Of a stretch of 12,225 nucleotides of DNA, positions 1 to 6,160 are shown piece by piece. Every line of letters begins with the position of its first letter. Within the stretch, counting starts at the first letter, position 1. A model generated the notes under the pieces. That model saw only the letters and a program-made list of their open reading frames with translations. It did no database searches and had not been told where the DNA came from. The position numbers and the translations under genes are program-made. This DNA is from an uncultured Lactobacillus sp. (GTDB lineage: Bacteria > Bacillota > Bacilli > Lactobacillales > Lactobacillaceae), in contig CAJUNC010000030.1 of the NCBI GenBank assembly GCA_910587695.1, forward strand, positions 1 through 12,225, written 5' to 3'.

Positions 1-51
1 ATGTAATCATTTGATATATTTGATTACGTTTGTTCACGTTTTATATAGCAG
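1..51 (+). repeat. Left copy of a 51-bp perfect inverted repeat at the window end
   Basis: Positions 1-51 are the exact reverse complement of 12172-12222. Identity stops at base 52 (G here, not matched by the partner). Inside the repeat is a 7-bp dyad, GTAATCA (3-9) and TGATTAC (21-27) around an 11-nt spacer, plus direct repeats ATTTGAT (9-15 and 18-24) and ACGTTT (26-31 and 36-41). The copy runs off the window, so its true length is unknown. It may be the outer end of an insertion sequence or another multicopy element at which a contig stopped, or an inverted-duplication artefact. It carries no recognised transposase code, and I do not recognise the sequence as a named IS end. Confidence 0.9.
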
Positions 52-59
52 GAATGAGT

Positions 60-545
60 TTGACTATTCGCTTAGCCACTACCGCTGATCTACCCGCGAT
101 CAGTGCGATCTATGCTTTTGCCCGCACGCAAATGGCAAAAGACAACAATCCTACTCAATGGGGAAAAAATCATCCGGCCCTGAAGCTCTTAGAAGCTGAT
201 ATTGTCGCTAAACACCTCTATGTCATTGAAGAAGCAGGAAACATCGGTGGCGTCTTTGCTTTTATCTTAGGTGAAGATCCGACTTATCAGCAGATCGATG
301 GAGCTTGGCTAAATGACCAGCCTTATGGCACGATCCATCGTATTGCTGGCAACGGTAAAGTCAAAGGCATCTTTAGTAAAGCATTAGCTTTTTGTGAACA
401 GCTCGAACCAAATATCAGGATCGACACTCATCAAAATAATAAACGCATGCAACATCTGATCGAAAAAAATGGCTTTACTTATTGTGGGATCATTTTGACT
501 GATGACAACACACCACGTCTCGCCTATCAAAAAAAGCGCCCGTAA
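60..545 (+). CDS. GNAT family N-acetyltransferase
   Basis: This is a cytoplasmic acetyl-CoA-dependent N-acetyltransferase of about 161 aa; its substrate is unknown. The N-terminus MTIRLATTADLPAI is typical of small GNAT proteins. The HRIAGNGKVKGI stretch (about residues 93-104) sits in the acetyl-CoA binding region, and RIDTHQNNKRMQHLIEKNGF (about 120-139) is the usual C-terminal part of this lactobacillar subfamily. I prefer the TTG at 60 because AGGA at 50-53 lies 6 nt upstream. The ATG at 54 directly abuts that AGGA, so it would give two extra residues but has no spacing. A TTG at 30 also opens this frame, but it would translate the terminal repeat (MFTFYIA) and has no ribosome binding site. 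Native upstream sequence is visible only back to base 52, so the original promoter is probably missing from the window. The stop codon lies inside the terminator shared with the decarboxylase. Confidence 0.85.
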   Translation: MTIRLATTADLPAISAIYAFARTQMAKDNNPTQWGKNHPALKLLEADIVAKHLYVIEEAGNIGGVFAFILGEDPTYQQIDGAWLNDQPYGTIHRIAGNGKVKGIFSKALAFCEQLEPNIRIDTHQNNKRMQHLIEKNGFTYCGIILTDDNTPRLAYQKKRP

Positions 546-559
546 AAAGGCGCTTTTTT
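530..559. terminator. Bidirectional rho-independent terminator between GNAT and ornithine decarboxylase
   Basis: AAAAAAGCGCC (530-540) pairs perfectly with GGCGCTTTTTT (549-559) around an 8-nt loop. The stem is GC-rich at the loop and flanked by A and T runs on both sides, so it can end transcription from either direction. The TAA of the acetyltransferase (543-545) lies in the loop, and the decarboxylase ends at 565. Confidence 0.9.
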
Positions 560-564
560 GCTAT

Positions 565-2679
565 CTAAATATCATCTAAAACATAGCCTGATGCACTTAG
601 ATGTCCATTTTTGTCCCGTTCAAGGTAGATACCTTGGATCTCTGGTTCAAAACCCGGGAAATTTTCCATTGCGCCAAGCAGTACCTTGAAGTATTCAACA
701 TCTAGCGCTTGCCATCTTTCACCAGGGGCTACGATAAAGACACCGGGCGGATACGGCAAAGCCCCTTCAAGAGCGATCTTTCCTTCGATCTTATCTAGTG
801 GGACCAACTTGCCTTGCCCACGCATAAAAGCAAGGTCGGCTTTACGTGGTAAACAACTATAGGATTGAAGCTCTGGTTTGATAAATAATGCTTGTTGCAG
901 ATGATAGATCTTATTTTCCTTAAAATACTCATGCATTTCTTGACATAACTGTCTTAAAGTATAATCTGCATAACGCTCTTTATTTTGTCGATAAAAACGT
1001 GGAAGAGCTTTTTCTAACGGTGCATCTGTCAAATAGAGTTGCTCAAATTCTAATAGGGCTGTCAGCAATGTCTGTAGACTGAGCTCATCTTCACCGGGAG
1101 TCAGGAAGAAAAGTGTTGAGTAAAGATCAGCTTTACCTAAAATGATCCGTTTTTCTAGTAAAAATTCGCCGACTAATGGACTCGGTATCCCAGTTTCAGT
1201 GTATTTTCCTGTCTTTATGTCGACTCCAGGAGAGGTGATCGTCAATTTCAAAGGACTGATGATCGCTTCACCTAAAGCAACTTTATTGAATCCATGCCAC
1301 GTGTCTTTAGGATCAAGTTGCCATAAGCTTAGATCGGTCGCTAGCTTTTCAGTCGGAATATTTTCCCAGGAAATACCGTTTAGTATTGTGGGAACGAGCG
1401 GCTTAAACAGCTTACTTTGACGCAATAAATTCTTTCTAAATTCGATCCCTTTGACCAGTGTTTCTTTCCACCACGCACGGTTAGCTTGACTAGCTGCCAT
1501 CGCTGCATTGACCGCTAAAGACGCATAGATCGGATAAGAGTAACTCGTTGTAACATATTTAAGGTAGGCATTGTTGAAATGTTTATGATCGATATAACGT
1601 TTTTGCCCCTTCAGATGTGCATCTTTTTTCAAGATCTGGGAAGTTTGGGCTACCCCAGCTTGCTGTTTATGCACAGATTGGGTCACTAAGATCCCGGGAT
1701 CAGCTGAGCCATATTCTAAACTCAGTGGAGATAATCCCCGCATCAGATCGACAAATTGTTCATAACCACCCCAAGCACAATCAAATAAAATATAATCGCA
1801 CAATGGGCCGAGTTTTTCAATGAGATAGCGCGCATCATAAAAGACACCATCGTATGTTTCTAGTTGTAAGACCGCTAGTCTAAAAGGCCGTTTAGCTTTG
1901 GCTTTTTTAGGATCGACTGATGCGATCTGTTGGCGGATATTTTTTTCATCTAATTCCTCACCTACCAAAGGGCCGATCAACCCCAAGGGATCACGATCAG
2001 TCTTTAAATAGACTGGTTTAGCACCTGTCATCACAAGTGCACTGTTGTAGAGTGATTTATGGTTATTACGATCAAAGAGCACTAGATCGCCCTCGGTCAA
2101 AGCAGCGGTCGCACAGATCGTATTTGAGCTGGTAGTCCCATTTGTACAAAAATATACTTTATCGGCGTTAAAAGCTTTAGCGGCCTGCTTTTCAGCTACC
2201 AATGGCGTTCCACCGTGGGTCAAGGTATCGCCTAGCTCAGGGATCGTATCACTGACATCAGCGTATAAGAAATTATCGCCAAAAAAGTTTTTAAAGACTT
2301 CACCTGCTGGATGACGTGTGTAAAACTTCCCATTATGGTGTCCCGGTGTTGTAAAACTGACTGCTTTTTCATCAGCAAAATTGATCAGATCTAACAAAAA
2401 TGCGGGTACATTTTCTTTTTCATAAGCCGTAGCTAACTCAAGTACCCGTTTCATATCAGCGGTAATATTTTTTTCCGTGACCTCAATAAGTGGGAGTTTT
2501 AACCCCGAACGCTGACAGATCAATTCAGCGATAGCACGTTGTTTGAGATCACCTGCTTCGATCACTAGCGCTGCTAATTTAGCCCCTGGGATCTCAGGTG
2601 TTAGTTCTACTGTTGGCCACACCTTCGCTACGGCAGCCCGCAGCGTGGCAGGCACAGCTATTTTTAGATATTTCTTCAT
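565..2679 (-). CDS. speC/speF-like: Ornithine decarboxylase, PLP-dependent (SpeC/SpeF type)
   Basis: This enzyme decarboxylates L-ornithine to putrescine with CO2 release, consuming a cytoplasmic proton. The protein is 704 aa, close to the roughly 710-745 aa usual for the prokaryotic Orn/Lys/Arg decarboxylase family. An N-terminal wing domain (about 1-100) is followed by the PLP aminotransferase-fold domain: TPGHHNG (111-117), HPAGEVFKNFFG (123-134), TNGTTSSN (179-186), LFDRNNHKS (201-209) and LFDCAWGGYEQF (298-309). The Schiff-base lysine is K338 in QSVHKQQAG. A C-terminal domain contains YTLRQLCQEMH and EGALPYPPGV. Long stretches match E. coli SpeF as I remember it, so ornithine is favoured over lysine or arginine. 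ATG at 2679 is preceded by AGGTG with 5-nt spacing. The gene is divergent from the antiporter at 2881, the usual partner for product export. All catalytic motifs are intact. Confidence 0.93.
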   Translation of the reverse strand: MKKYLKIAVPATLRAAVAKVWPTVELTPEIPGAKLAALVIEAGDLKQRAIAELICQRSGLKLPLIEVTEKNITADMKRVLELATAYEKENVPAFLLDLINFADEKAVSFTTPGHHNGKFYTRHPAGEVFKNFFGDNFLYADVSDTIPELGDTLTHGGTPLVAEKQAAKAFNADKVYFCTNGTTSSNTICATAALTEGDLVLFDRNNHKSLYNSALVMTGAKPVYLKTDRDPLGLIGPLVGEELDEKNIRQQIASVDPKKAKAKRPFRLAVLQLETYDGVFYDARYLIEKLGPLCDYILFDCAWGGYEQFVDLMRGLSPLSLEYGSADPGILVTQSVHKQQAGVAQTSQILKKDAHLKGQKRYIDHKHFNNAYLKYVTTSYSYPIYASLAVNAAMAASQANRAWWKETLVKGIEFRKNLLRQSKLFKPLVPTILNGISWENIPTEKLATDLSLWQLDPKDTWHGFNKVALGEAIISPLKLTITSPGVDIKTGKYTETGIPSPLVGEFLLEKRIILGKADLYSTLFFLTPGEDELSLQTLLTALLEFEQLYLTDAPLEKALPRFYRQNKERYADYTLRQLCQEMHEYFKENKIYHLQQALFIKPELQSYSCLPRKADLAFMRGQGKLVPLDKIEGKIALEGALPYPPGVFIVAPGERWQALDVEYFKVLLGAMENFPGFEPEIQGIYLERDKNGHLSASGYVLDDI

Positions 2680-2709
2680 TTTTTCACCTACTCACTTTTT
2701 CAAAACAAT

Positions 2710-2736
2710 TTTATATTTTTTCATAAGAAAAAACAA
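2710..2736 (-). promoter_or_regulatory. Possible ornithine decarboxylase promoter with a palindrome in its spacer
   Basis: On the minus strand, TTGTTT (2731-2736) and TATAAA (2710-2715) are separated by 15 nt, slightly short for a sigma-A promoter. The spacer is part of a perfect palindrome, TTTTTTC-ATAA-GAAAAAA (2716-2733), which could be an operator or merely a chance result of A/T runs. Nothing else upstream of the decarboxylase looks more like a promoter. Confidence 0.3.
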
Positions 2737-2807
2737 ATTTATAGTAGTAATTTCATAGCGGATTCTTTAAAATGGGAAAAGTAATTATTTTCATAAAGGA
2801 GGAATTC

Positions 2808-2951
2808 GTGTGCATTCGAATAAGCATCCTGGTGTTAATGCAAAATAAACTCAAATTTTGCATTAATAAAGGAGATAAAATTGAATACTTTAAACCAAAA
2901 CTCACTCGACCAAAAGAAATATACTCCCTGGCTCGTATTGACTTTACTTGA
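2808..2951 (+). CDS. Possible leader ORF overlapping the antiporter start
   Basis: A GTG at 2808 lies 5 nt after AAAGGAGG (2795-2802), a complete match to the 16S rRNA anti-Shine-Dalgarno core and stronger than the antiporter's own site. The frame is open for 47 codons and ends at TGA 2949-2951, inside the antiporter gene in another frame. The peptide begins MCIRISILVLMQNKLK and is hydrophobic, then basic. It has no family I recognise. Ribosomes translating it must pass through the hairpin at 2835-2866 and across the antiporter's ribosome binding site and start, so its translation could control the antiporter. It is not an N-terminal extension of the antiporter, whose own frame has a stop at 2836. 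It could also be a fortuitous open frame behind a spurious AAAGGAGG. Confidence 0.4.
   Translation: MCIRISILVLMQNKLKFCINKGDKIEYFKPKLTRPKEIYSLARIDFT
2835..2866 (+). promoter_or_regulatory. Perfect 12-bp hairpin or operator in the antiporter leader
   Basis: TTAATGCAAAAT (2835-2846) and ATTTTGCATTAA (2855-2866) are perfectly complementary around the 8-nt loop AAACTCAA. The structure ends 4 nt before the GGAG of the antiporter. It has no following T run, so it is not an ordinary terminator. It could be an mRNA element acting on translation initiation or a dyad operator for a repressor/activator. Confidence 0.7.
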
Positions 2952-4335
2952 TTTTGTTACGATCATCAGTTTTGAAAATATCTTTTATCCTTTTCAAAAT
3001 CAAGGACTATCGGTAGTTGTTTCTTGGATCTTCATGTTGTTTGTCTATGTCATTCCCTACGAATTGATCGTCAGCCAATTAGGTTTGACCTTCGACCAAC
3101 AAGCAGGTGGACTTGCTTCGTGGATCAGACGTGGGACTGGCAGTGACCTCTTTGGCTACGCTACTTCTTGGATGTATTGGGTCCAAACGATCCCATATTT
3201 AGTCGATGTCTCTAACTCGATCATCGTATCCTTTAGTTGGATCATCTTGGGCGATGCTACTTTGAGCAGTCACATGTCCACATTTACTTTTGGCTTACTG
3301 ACATTTGTTATCATTTTAGCTTTCATTCTTTTAGAAAATATTTTCAAAAATGCCTTAGAGATCCTATCCTTGATCGGTGGGGGCGCAATGTTTATCATGT
3401 CGATGCTCTTTGTTTTGATGACAGGTTATGCCTTAACACATGGAGCACATATTGCAACACAACCATTTGATTGGTCAGCATTCAAACCTAATTTCAGTCT
3501 ACATTATTTTTCAACGACTGGTTTATTGATCTTTGCTATGTCAGGGGCTGAACTTGCAGCACCTTATATCAGCCGCATGAAAGATCCTAAACGTGATTTT
3601 CCACGTTCCATGTGGATGCTTGCCTTGATGACTGGGGCATTGACGATTTTTGGGACGCTCGCTTTAGCTGTTTTCTTTGATGCCAATAATATTCCTAACG
3701 ACTTCAAGATGAACGGCCCTTACTACGCTTTCAAACTTTTAAGTCAAGAACTTGGCTGGGGCAATAGTTTGATGTACGTCTTTGCTGTCGTCCAATCATT
3801 TTTCATGTTGGCTCAACTTGCTGTCTTGATCGATGCTGCCAGCCGCGTCTTTGCCGGCGATGTCAATCAAAAATACATGCCAACTTGGCTCACAAAGACC
3901 AACAAAAATGGGCGTCCCGTCCACAGTTATACTCTGACCGCTGGGATCGCCTTAGTACTCTTACTTTTGAGTGGGACTTTGCCTGACATCAACTCCATTT
4001 ATAACTGGTTGCTTAACTTAAATGGGATCGTTTCCCCTTATAAGACCTGTTTAGTCTTTGTTGCGTTCATCGCAGTTAGATGGCAACAAGACAAATTTAG
4101 CTCAGACTATATCTTCATCAAAAACCGTACTGGCGCTTTGCTCGTTGGTTTCTGGTGTTTCTTGTTCACATTTGTCTGTGCAACAATGGGATTCATTCCA
4201 CAAAATGCACATTTTGGGACAAAACAATTCAATCATGAATTGATGATGAATTTCTTCTTTGTCTTCTTGATCTTTGGAATGGGCGTCATCTTGCCATTCT
4301 TACGCAAATTAGAGATCAAACATAAACAAAAATAA
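2881..4335 (+). CDS. Amino acid permease/antiporter, APC superfamily (probable ornithine/putrescine exchanger)
   Basis: This is an integral membrane transporter of 484 aa with about 12 hydrophobic segments and a basic C-terminus (KLEIKHKQK). TM1 holds the family's unwound region (TIISFENIFYPF), followed by GGLASWIRRGTGSDLFGYATSW (about residues 78-99). FAMSGAELAAPYISRMKDPKRDFPRSM (about 218-244) is the characteristic TM6 and loop of APC antiporters. Overall it resembles the glutamate/GABA-antiporter type branch rather than E. coli PotE. The position opposite ornithine decarboxylase suggests ornithine uptake in exchange for putrescine. A shared lysine/ornithine antiporter is known from the Lactobacillus saerimneri 30a decarboxylation system. 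The start is TTG at 2881, 6 nt after GGAG (2871-2874). The specificity is inferred only from position. Confidence 0.85.
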   Translation: MNTLNQNSLDQKKYTPWLVLTLLDFVTIISFENIFYPFQNQGLSVVVSWIFMLFVYVIPYELIVSQLGLTFDQQAGGLASWIRRGTGSDLFGYATSWMYWVQTIPYLVDVSNSIIVSFSWIILGDATLSSHMSTFTFGLLTFVIILAFILLENIFKNALEILSLIGGGAMFIMSMLFVLMTGYALTHGAHIATQPFDWSAFKPNFSLHYFSTTGLLIFAMSGAELAAPYISRMKDPKRDFPRSMWMLALMTGALTIFGTLALAVFFDANNIPNDFKMNGPYYAFKLLSQELGWGNSLMYVFAVVQSFFMLAQLAVLIDAASRVFAGDVNQKYMPTWLTKTNKNGRPVHSYTLTAGIALVLLLLSGTLPDINSIYNWLLNLNGIVSPYKTCLVFVAFIAVRWQQDKFSSDYIFIKNRTGALLVGFWCFLFTFVCATMGFIPQNAHFGTKQFNHELMMNFFFVFLIFGMGVILPFLRKLEIKHKQK

Positions 4336-4336
4336 G

Positions 4337-4379
4337 CATAACGGGCTAGAGATCAGCTATAGATCTTTAGCCCGTTATG
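4337..4379. terminator. Bidirectional terminator between antiporter and OYE-fold gene
   Basis: The 18-nt arms 4337-4354 and 4362-4379 (CATAACGGGCTA... and ...TTAGCCCGTTATG) pair with a single G-T wobble around a 7-nt loop. T-rich sequence follows on both strands (TTTTATTTTT to the right, TTATTTTTG on the minus strand). The antiporter stops at 4335 and the minus-strand gene at 4382, so the hairpin serves both. Confidence 0.92.
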
Positions 4380-4381
4380 TT

Positions 4382-5374
4382 TTATTTTTCGTATAATTCT
4401 TTTTTAGCATCAACGACCCAGCGTGCATTTGTATCGAATACATGAGCTTCTAAGATCAGATCAGCTTGTTTTGTTTCTAAAATATACTCACACAACTTTG
4501 AATCAAGTAACATCCCCGTAACTGCGATCGGTAAGTTAACTGCTCTTTTCATTTCCGTTGCATAAGGAACTTGCCAACCTTCATAAATATGGTCTGGCTT
4601 TTTATCAAATAGACCACCAGTCGTGATACTCAAACAATCGATCCCATCACGTTCTAACCACTGGCCAATAGTTTGCCACTCAGTCAGCTTGTTTTGCTCA
4701 TCTTCTTTGGCGTAATCATCTAACGACAAGCAGACCCACAATGGCCCACAATAAAAGTCTCTGAGCTGAGCGATGATCTCTTGGATGAAGCGGTAACGCC
4801 CGGCAAGCTCACCACCATACTCATCATCACGTCGATTGATGATCGGCGAAAAAAATTCATCGATCAAAAAGCCCTCAGCTCCTTGAAGCTCGATCAGATC
4901 GACTCCAGCTTGCACAGCTCGTTTAGCTGCAGTTACAAAAGCGCTTTGGATGCGTTTGATCTCATCCGTACTCAAAGCCCTTGGCTCATTATAATCATCA
5001 CTGTAAGCCTCAACAAGACTCGGTGCGACTGGTACCGATTCAGCTTTAGCTTTACGCCCCGCATGACCAAGTTCGATCCCAACTTTTGCGCCTAGACTAT
5101 GCAAAAAATCGACTAGTCGTTTTAATTCTTTTGCCTGTTCATCATTCCACAAGCCTAAATCATGCTCAGTCGTGCGCCCTTCAGGTTCAACAGCGGTCAT
5201 CTCAAGGATAACTAACCCAACTTGCTCGACTGCACGTGCTCCATAATGAGCAAAGTGCAACGGATTTAAGACACCATCACCTTTTTGGACACTATACGTC
5301 CGCATGGGCGACATCACTACACGATTCCTCAGATCTAATGACGCTACTTTAGCTGCTGAAAAAAGCATTGACAT
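4382..5374 (-). CDS. Old Yellow Enzyme-fold protein (NADH:flavin oxidoreductase family) with a replaced active site
   Basis: This 330-aa TIM-barrel protein aligns through most of its length with Bacillus YqjM/NamA-type ene-reductases: NRVVMSPM (17-24), HFAHYGARAVEQVGL (40-54), GRTTEHDLGLW (66-76), HAGRKA (104-109), FSPIINRRDDEYGG (175-188) and RYRFIQEII (193-201). The family reduces activated C=C bonds with FMN and NAD(P)H. By hand alignment with YqjM (numbering from memory), nearly every active-site residue differs: Cys26 is R25, Gln102 is E101, His164 is Q164, His167 is E167, Tyr169 is F169, Arg215 is C215, and the phosphate-binding Gly-Arg near the C-terminus is A310-H311. The equivalent of Tyr28 remains (Y27). 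It may bind a different ligand or not bind FMN at all. ATG at 5374 follows GAGGG at about 10 nt; a second ATG lies two codons in. The gene is 71 nt downstream of a GNAT gene. Confidence 0.85.
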   Translation of the reverse strand: MSMLFSAAKVASLDLRNRVVMSPMRTYSVQKGDGVLNPLHFAHYGARAVEQVGLVILEMTAVEPEGRTTEHDLGLWNDEQAKELKRLVDFLHSLGAKVGIELGHAGRKAKAESVPVAPSLVEAYSDDYNEPRALSTDEIKRIQSAFVTAAKRAVQAGVDLIELQGAEGFLIDEFFSPIINRRDDEYGGELAGRYRFIQEIIAQLRDFYCGPLWVCLSLDDYAKEDEQNKLTEWQTIGQWLERDGIDCLSITTGGLFDKKPDHIYEGWQVPYATEMKRAVNLPIAVTGMLLDSKLCEYILETKQADLILEAHVFDTNARWVVDAKKELYEK

Positions 5375-5411
5375 AAGCTTTACACCCTCTTTTGTGTACT
5401 ATTATCCACTT

Positions 5412-5436
5412 AAGTTTAGCGATAAAAGCTAAATTT
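5412..5436. promoter_or_regulatory. Inverted repeat between GNAT and OYE-fold gene
   Basis: AAGTTTAGC (5412-5420) pairs with GCTAAATTT (5428-5436) with one G-T wobble around a 7-nt loop. It follows the GNAT stop on the minus strand but lacks a T run, so it is a weak terminator at best. It may instead be an operator for the downstream OYE-fold gene. Confidence 0.35.
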
Positions 5437-5445
5437 GTAAAGATT

Positions 5446-6072
5446 TTACTCAGCTAAATTTCTGCCATAGAGATAATATGTCTCAACCGTCTCTTCATTG
5501 CCTTTGTCCCAATAAAAACGCTTCTCAACTAATTTTTCCAATCCATTATGTTCATAGAACCCATAATCCGATGAATCATCCGTATATAAATAAAATGAGC
5601 TGACACCATTTTTTTGTAAATATTCACAGAAGTTGTTATATAACTTTTGCCCTAGACCTAGGCCACGATATTTTCCATTGACCAATAATAAATTGAGACT
5701 AGCCTCAAATTCACGTTTACTTTGAAGCAGTAGTTCCTGATCTAATGCCATCGTTTGAATATATTTTTCAAAGATCGAATCAGGTTCAGTCTGTTTTAAG
5801 ATAGCACCTAAAGCTACTGTCTTTTTTTGCAAACAAAAACGCTGGATCTTCGTATAGTCTAAAACATCGCCGGCACAGATACCCGCAGTCTTGCCATCGA
5901 CCGTTACCACAACGATATGATCTGATTTTTGCAAAAGATCACTCAAAAAGTATTCTGCCATTGGCCAAACTAGTTCTTTTGGGACCCAAGAGCGATAGTC
6001 CCAAGTCGTGATCACCATCTTTAAAATCTCAGCATAGTCACTTGCTTGCATCAGCCTTAAATCAATTTCCAT
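5446..6072 (-). CDS. GNAT family N-acetyltransferase
   Basis: This is a 208-aa cytoplasmic acetyltransferase, longer than the first GNAT. The acetyl-CoA pyrophosphate-binding motif A is clear: LLLVNGKYRGLGLGQKLYNNF (128-148), with R136-G137-x-G139-x-G141. Motif B follows as YGFYEHNGLEKL (170-181), typical of the C-terminal beta-bulge region. The N-terminus MEIDLRLMQASDYAEI is a standard GNAT beta1-alpha1. The substrate cannot be deduced. About 60 residues (roughly 60-120) between the first strands and motif A are an insertion-like, family-specific region. The ribosome binding site upstream of ATG 6072 is weak (AAAGTGAG). The gene lies 88 nt downstream of the LtrA-like gene's end, with a terminator between, so it probably has its own promoter and may be cotranscribed with the OYE-fold gene. 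Confidence 0.85.
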   Translation of the reverse strand: MEIDLRLMQASDYAEILKMVITTWDYRSWVPKELVWPMAEYFLSDLLQKSDHIVVVTVDGKTAGICAGDVLDYTKIQRFCLQKKTVALGAILKQTEPDSIFEKYIQTMALDQELLLQSKREFEASLNLLLVNGKYRGLGLGQKLYNNFCEYLQKNGVSSFYLYTDDSSDYGFYEHNGLEKLVEKRFYWDKGNEETVETYYLYGRNLAE

Positions 6073-6092
6073 TTTTCACACTCACTTTACTG

Positions 6093-6118
6093 AAATACAC
6101 CTAAATTTTAGCGTATTT
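6093..6118. promoter_or_regulatory. Imperfect 26-bp palindrome upstream of the second GNAT
   Basis: AAATAC and GTATTT flank a CTAAATTTTAG core (6093-6118); 10 of 13 symmetric pairs match. It overlaps a possible minus-strand -10 (TAAAAT, 6105-6110) about 30 nt before the start codon. It is a candidate operator. The A/T-rich composition limits confidence. Confidence 0.35.
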
Positions 6119-6133
6119 GAGCCAAAAACAAAA

Positions 6134-6156
6134 GAGAGACGCAAGTAACGTCTCTT
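6134..6156 (-). terminator. Terminator downstream of the LtrA-like gene
   Basis: AGAGACG (6135-6141) and CGTCTCT (6149-6155) pair perfectly around a 7-nt loop, extended by a G-T pair. On the minus strand the stem is followed by CTTTTGTTTTT, a good uridine tract. It lies 5 nt after the LtrA-like stop codon and closes the three-gene operon. Confidence 0.85.
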
Positions 6157-6160
6157 CTTT

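Larger units (their letters stand above)
2680..2880. other. Divergent intergenic control region, decarboxylase / antiporter
   Basis: This 201-bp AT-rich region must carry the promoters and leaders of both divergent genes. Features visible are the possible minus-strand promoter (2710-2736), a very strong ribosome binding site AAAGGAGG at 2795-2802 that serves no annotated gene, and the perfect hairpin at 2835-2866. I did not find a convincing plus-strand -35/-10 pair. Unlike the flanking genes, it contains no GATC. Confidence 0.6.

Noticed and set aside
30..53. Extended N-terminus MFTFYIAG for the first acetyltransferase from TTG at 30
   Set aside because: This stretch belongs to the 51-bp repeat, has no ribosome binding site and is identical to the spurious N-terminus of the truncated ogt. 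The TTG at 60 (or the ATG at 54) is adjacent to AGGA.
1142..1823. Plus-strand open frames inside the ornithine decarboxylase gene (1142-1420, 1617-1823)
   Set aside because: They lie antisense to a long, clearly conserved gene, have no ribosome binding sites and no recognisable domains.
2716..2733. TTTTTTC-ATAA-GAAAAAA as a terminator
   Set aside because: It lies upstream of both divergent genes, the stem is almost wholly A/T, and no transcript would need to end there. It is kept only as a possible operator within the promoter spacer.
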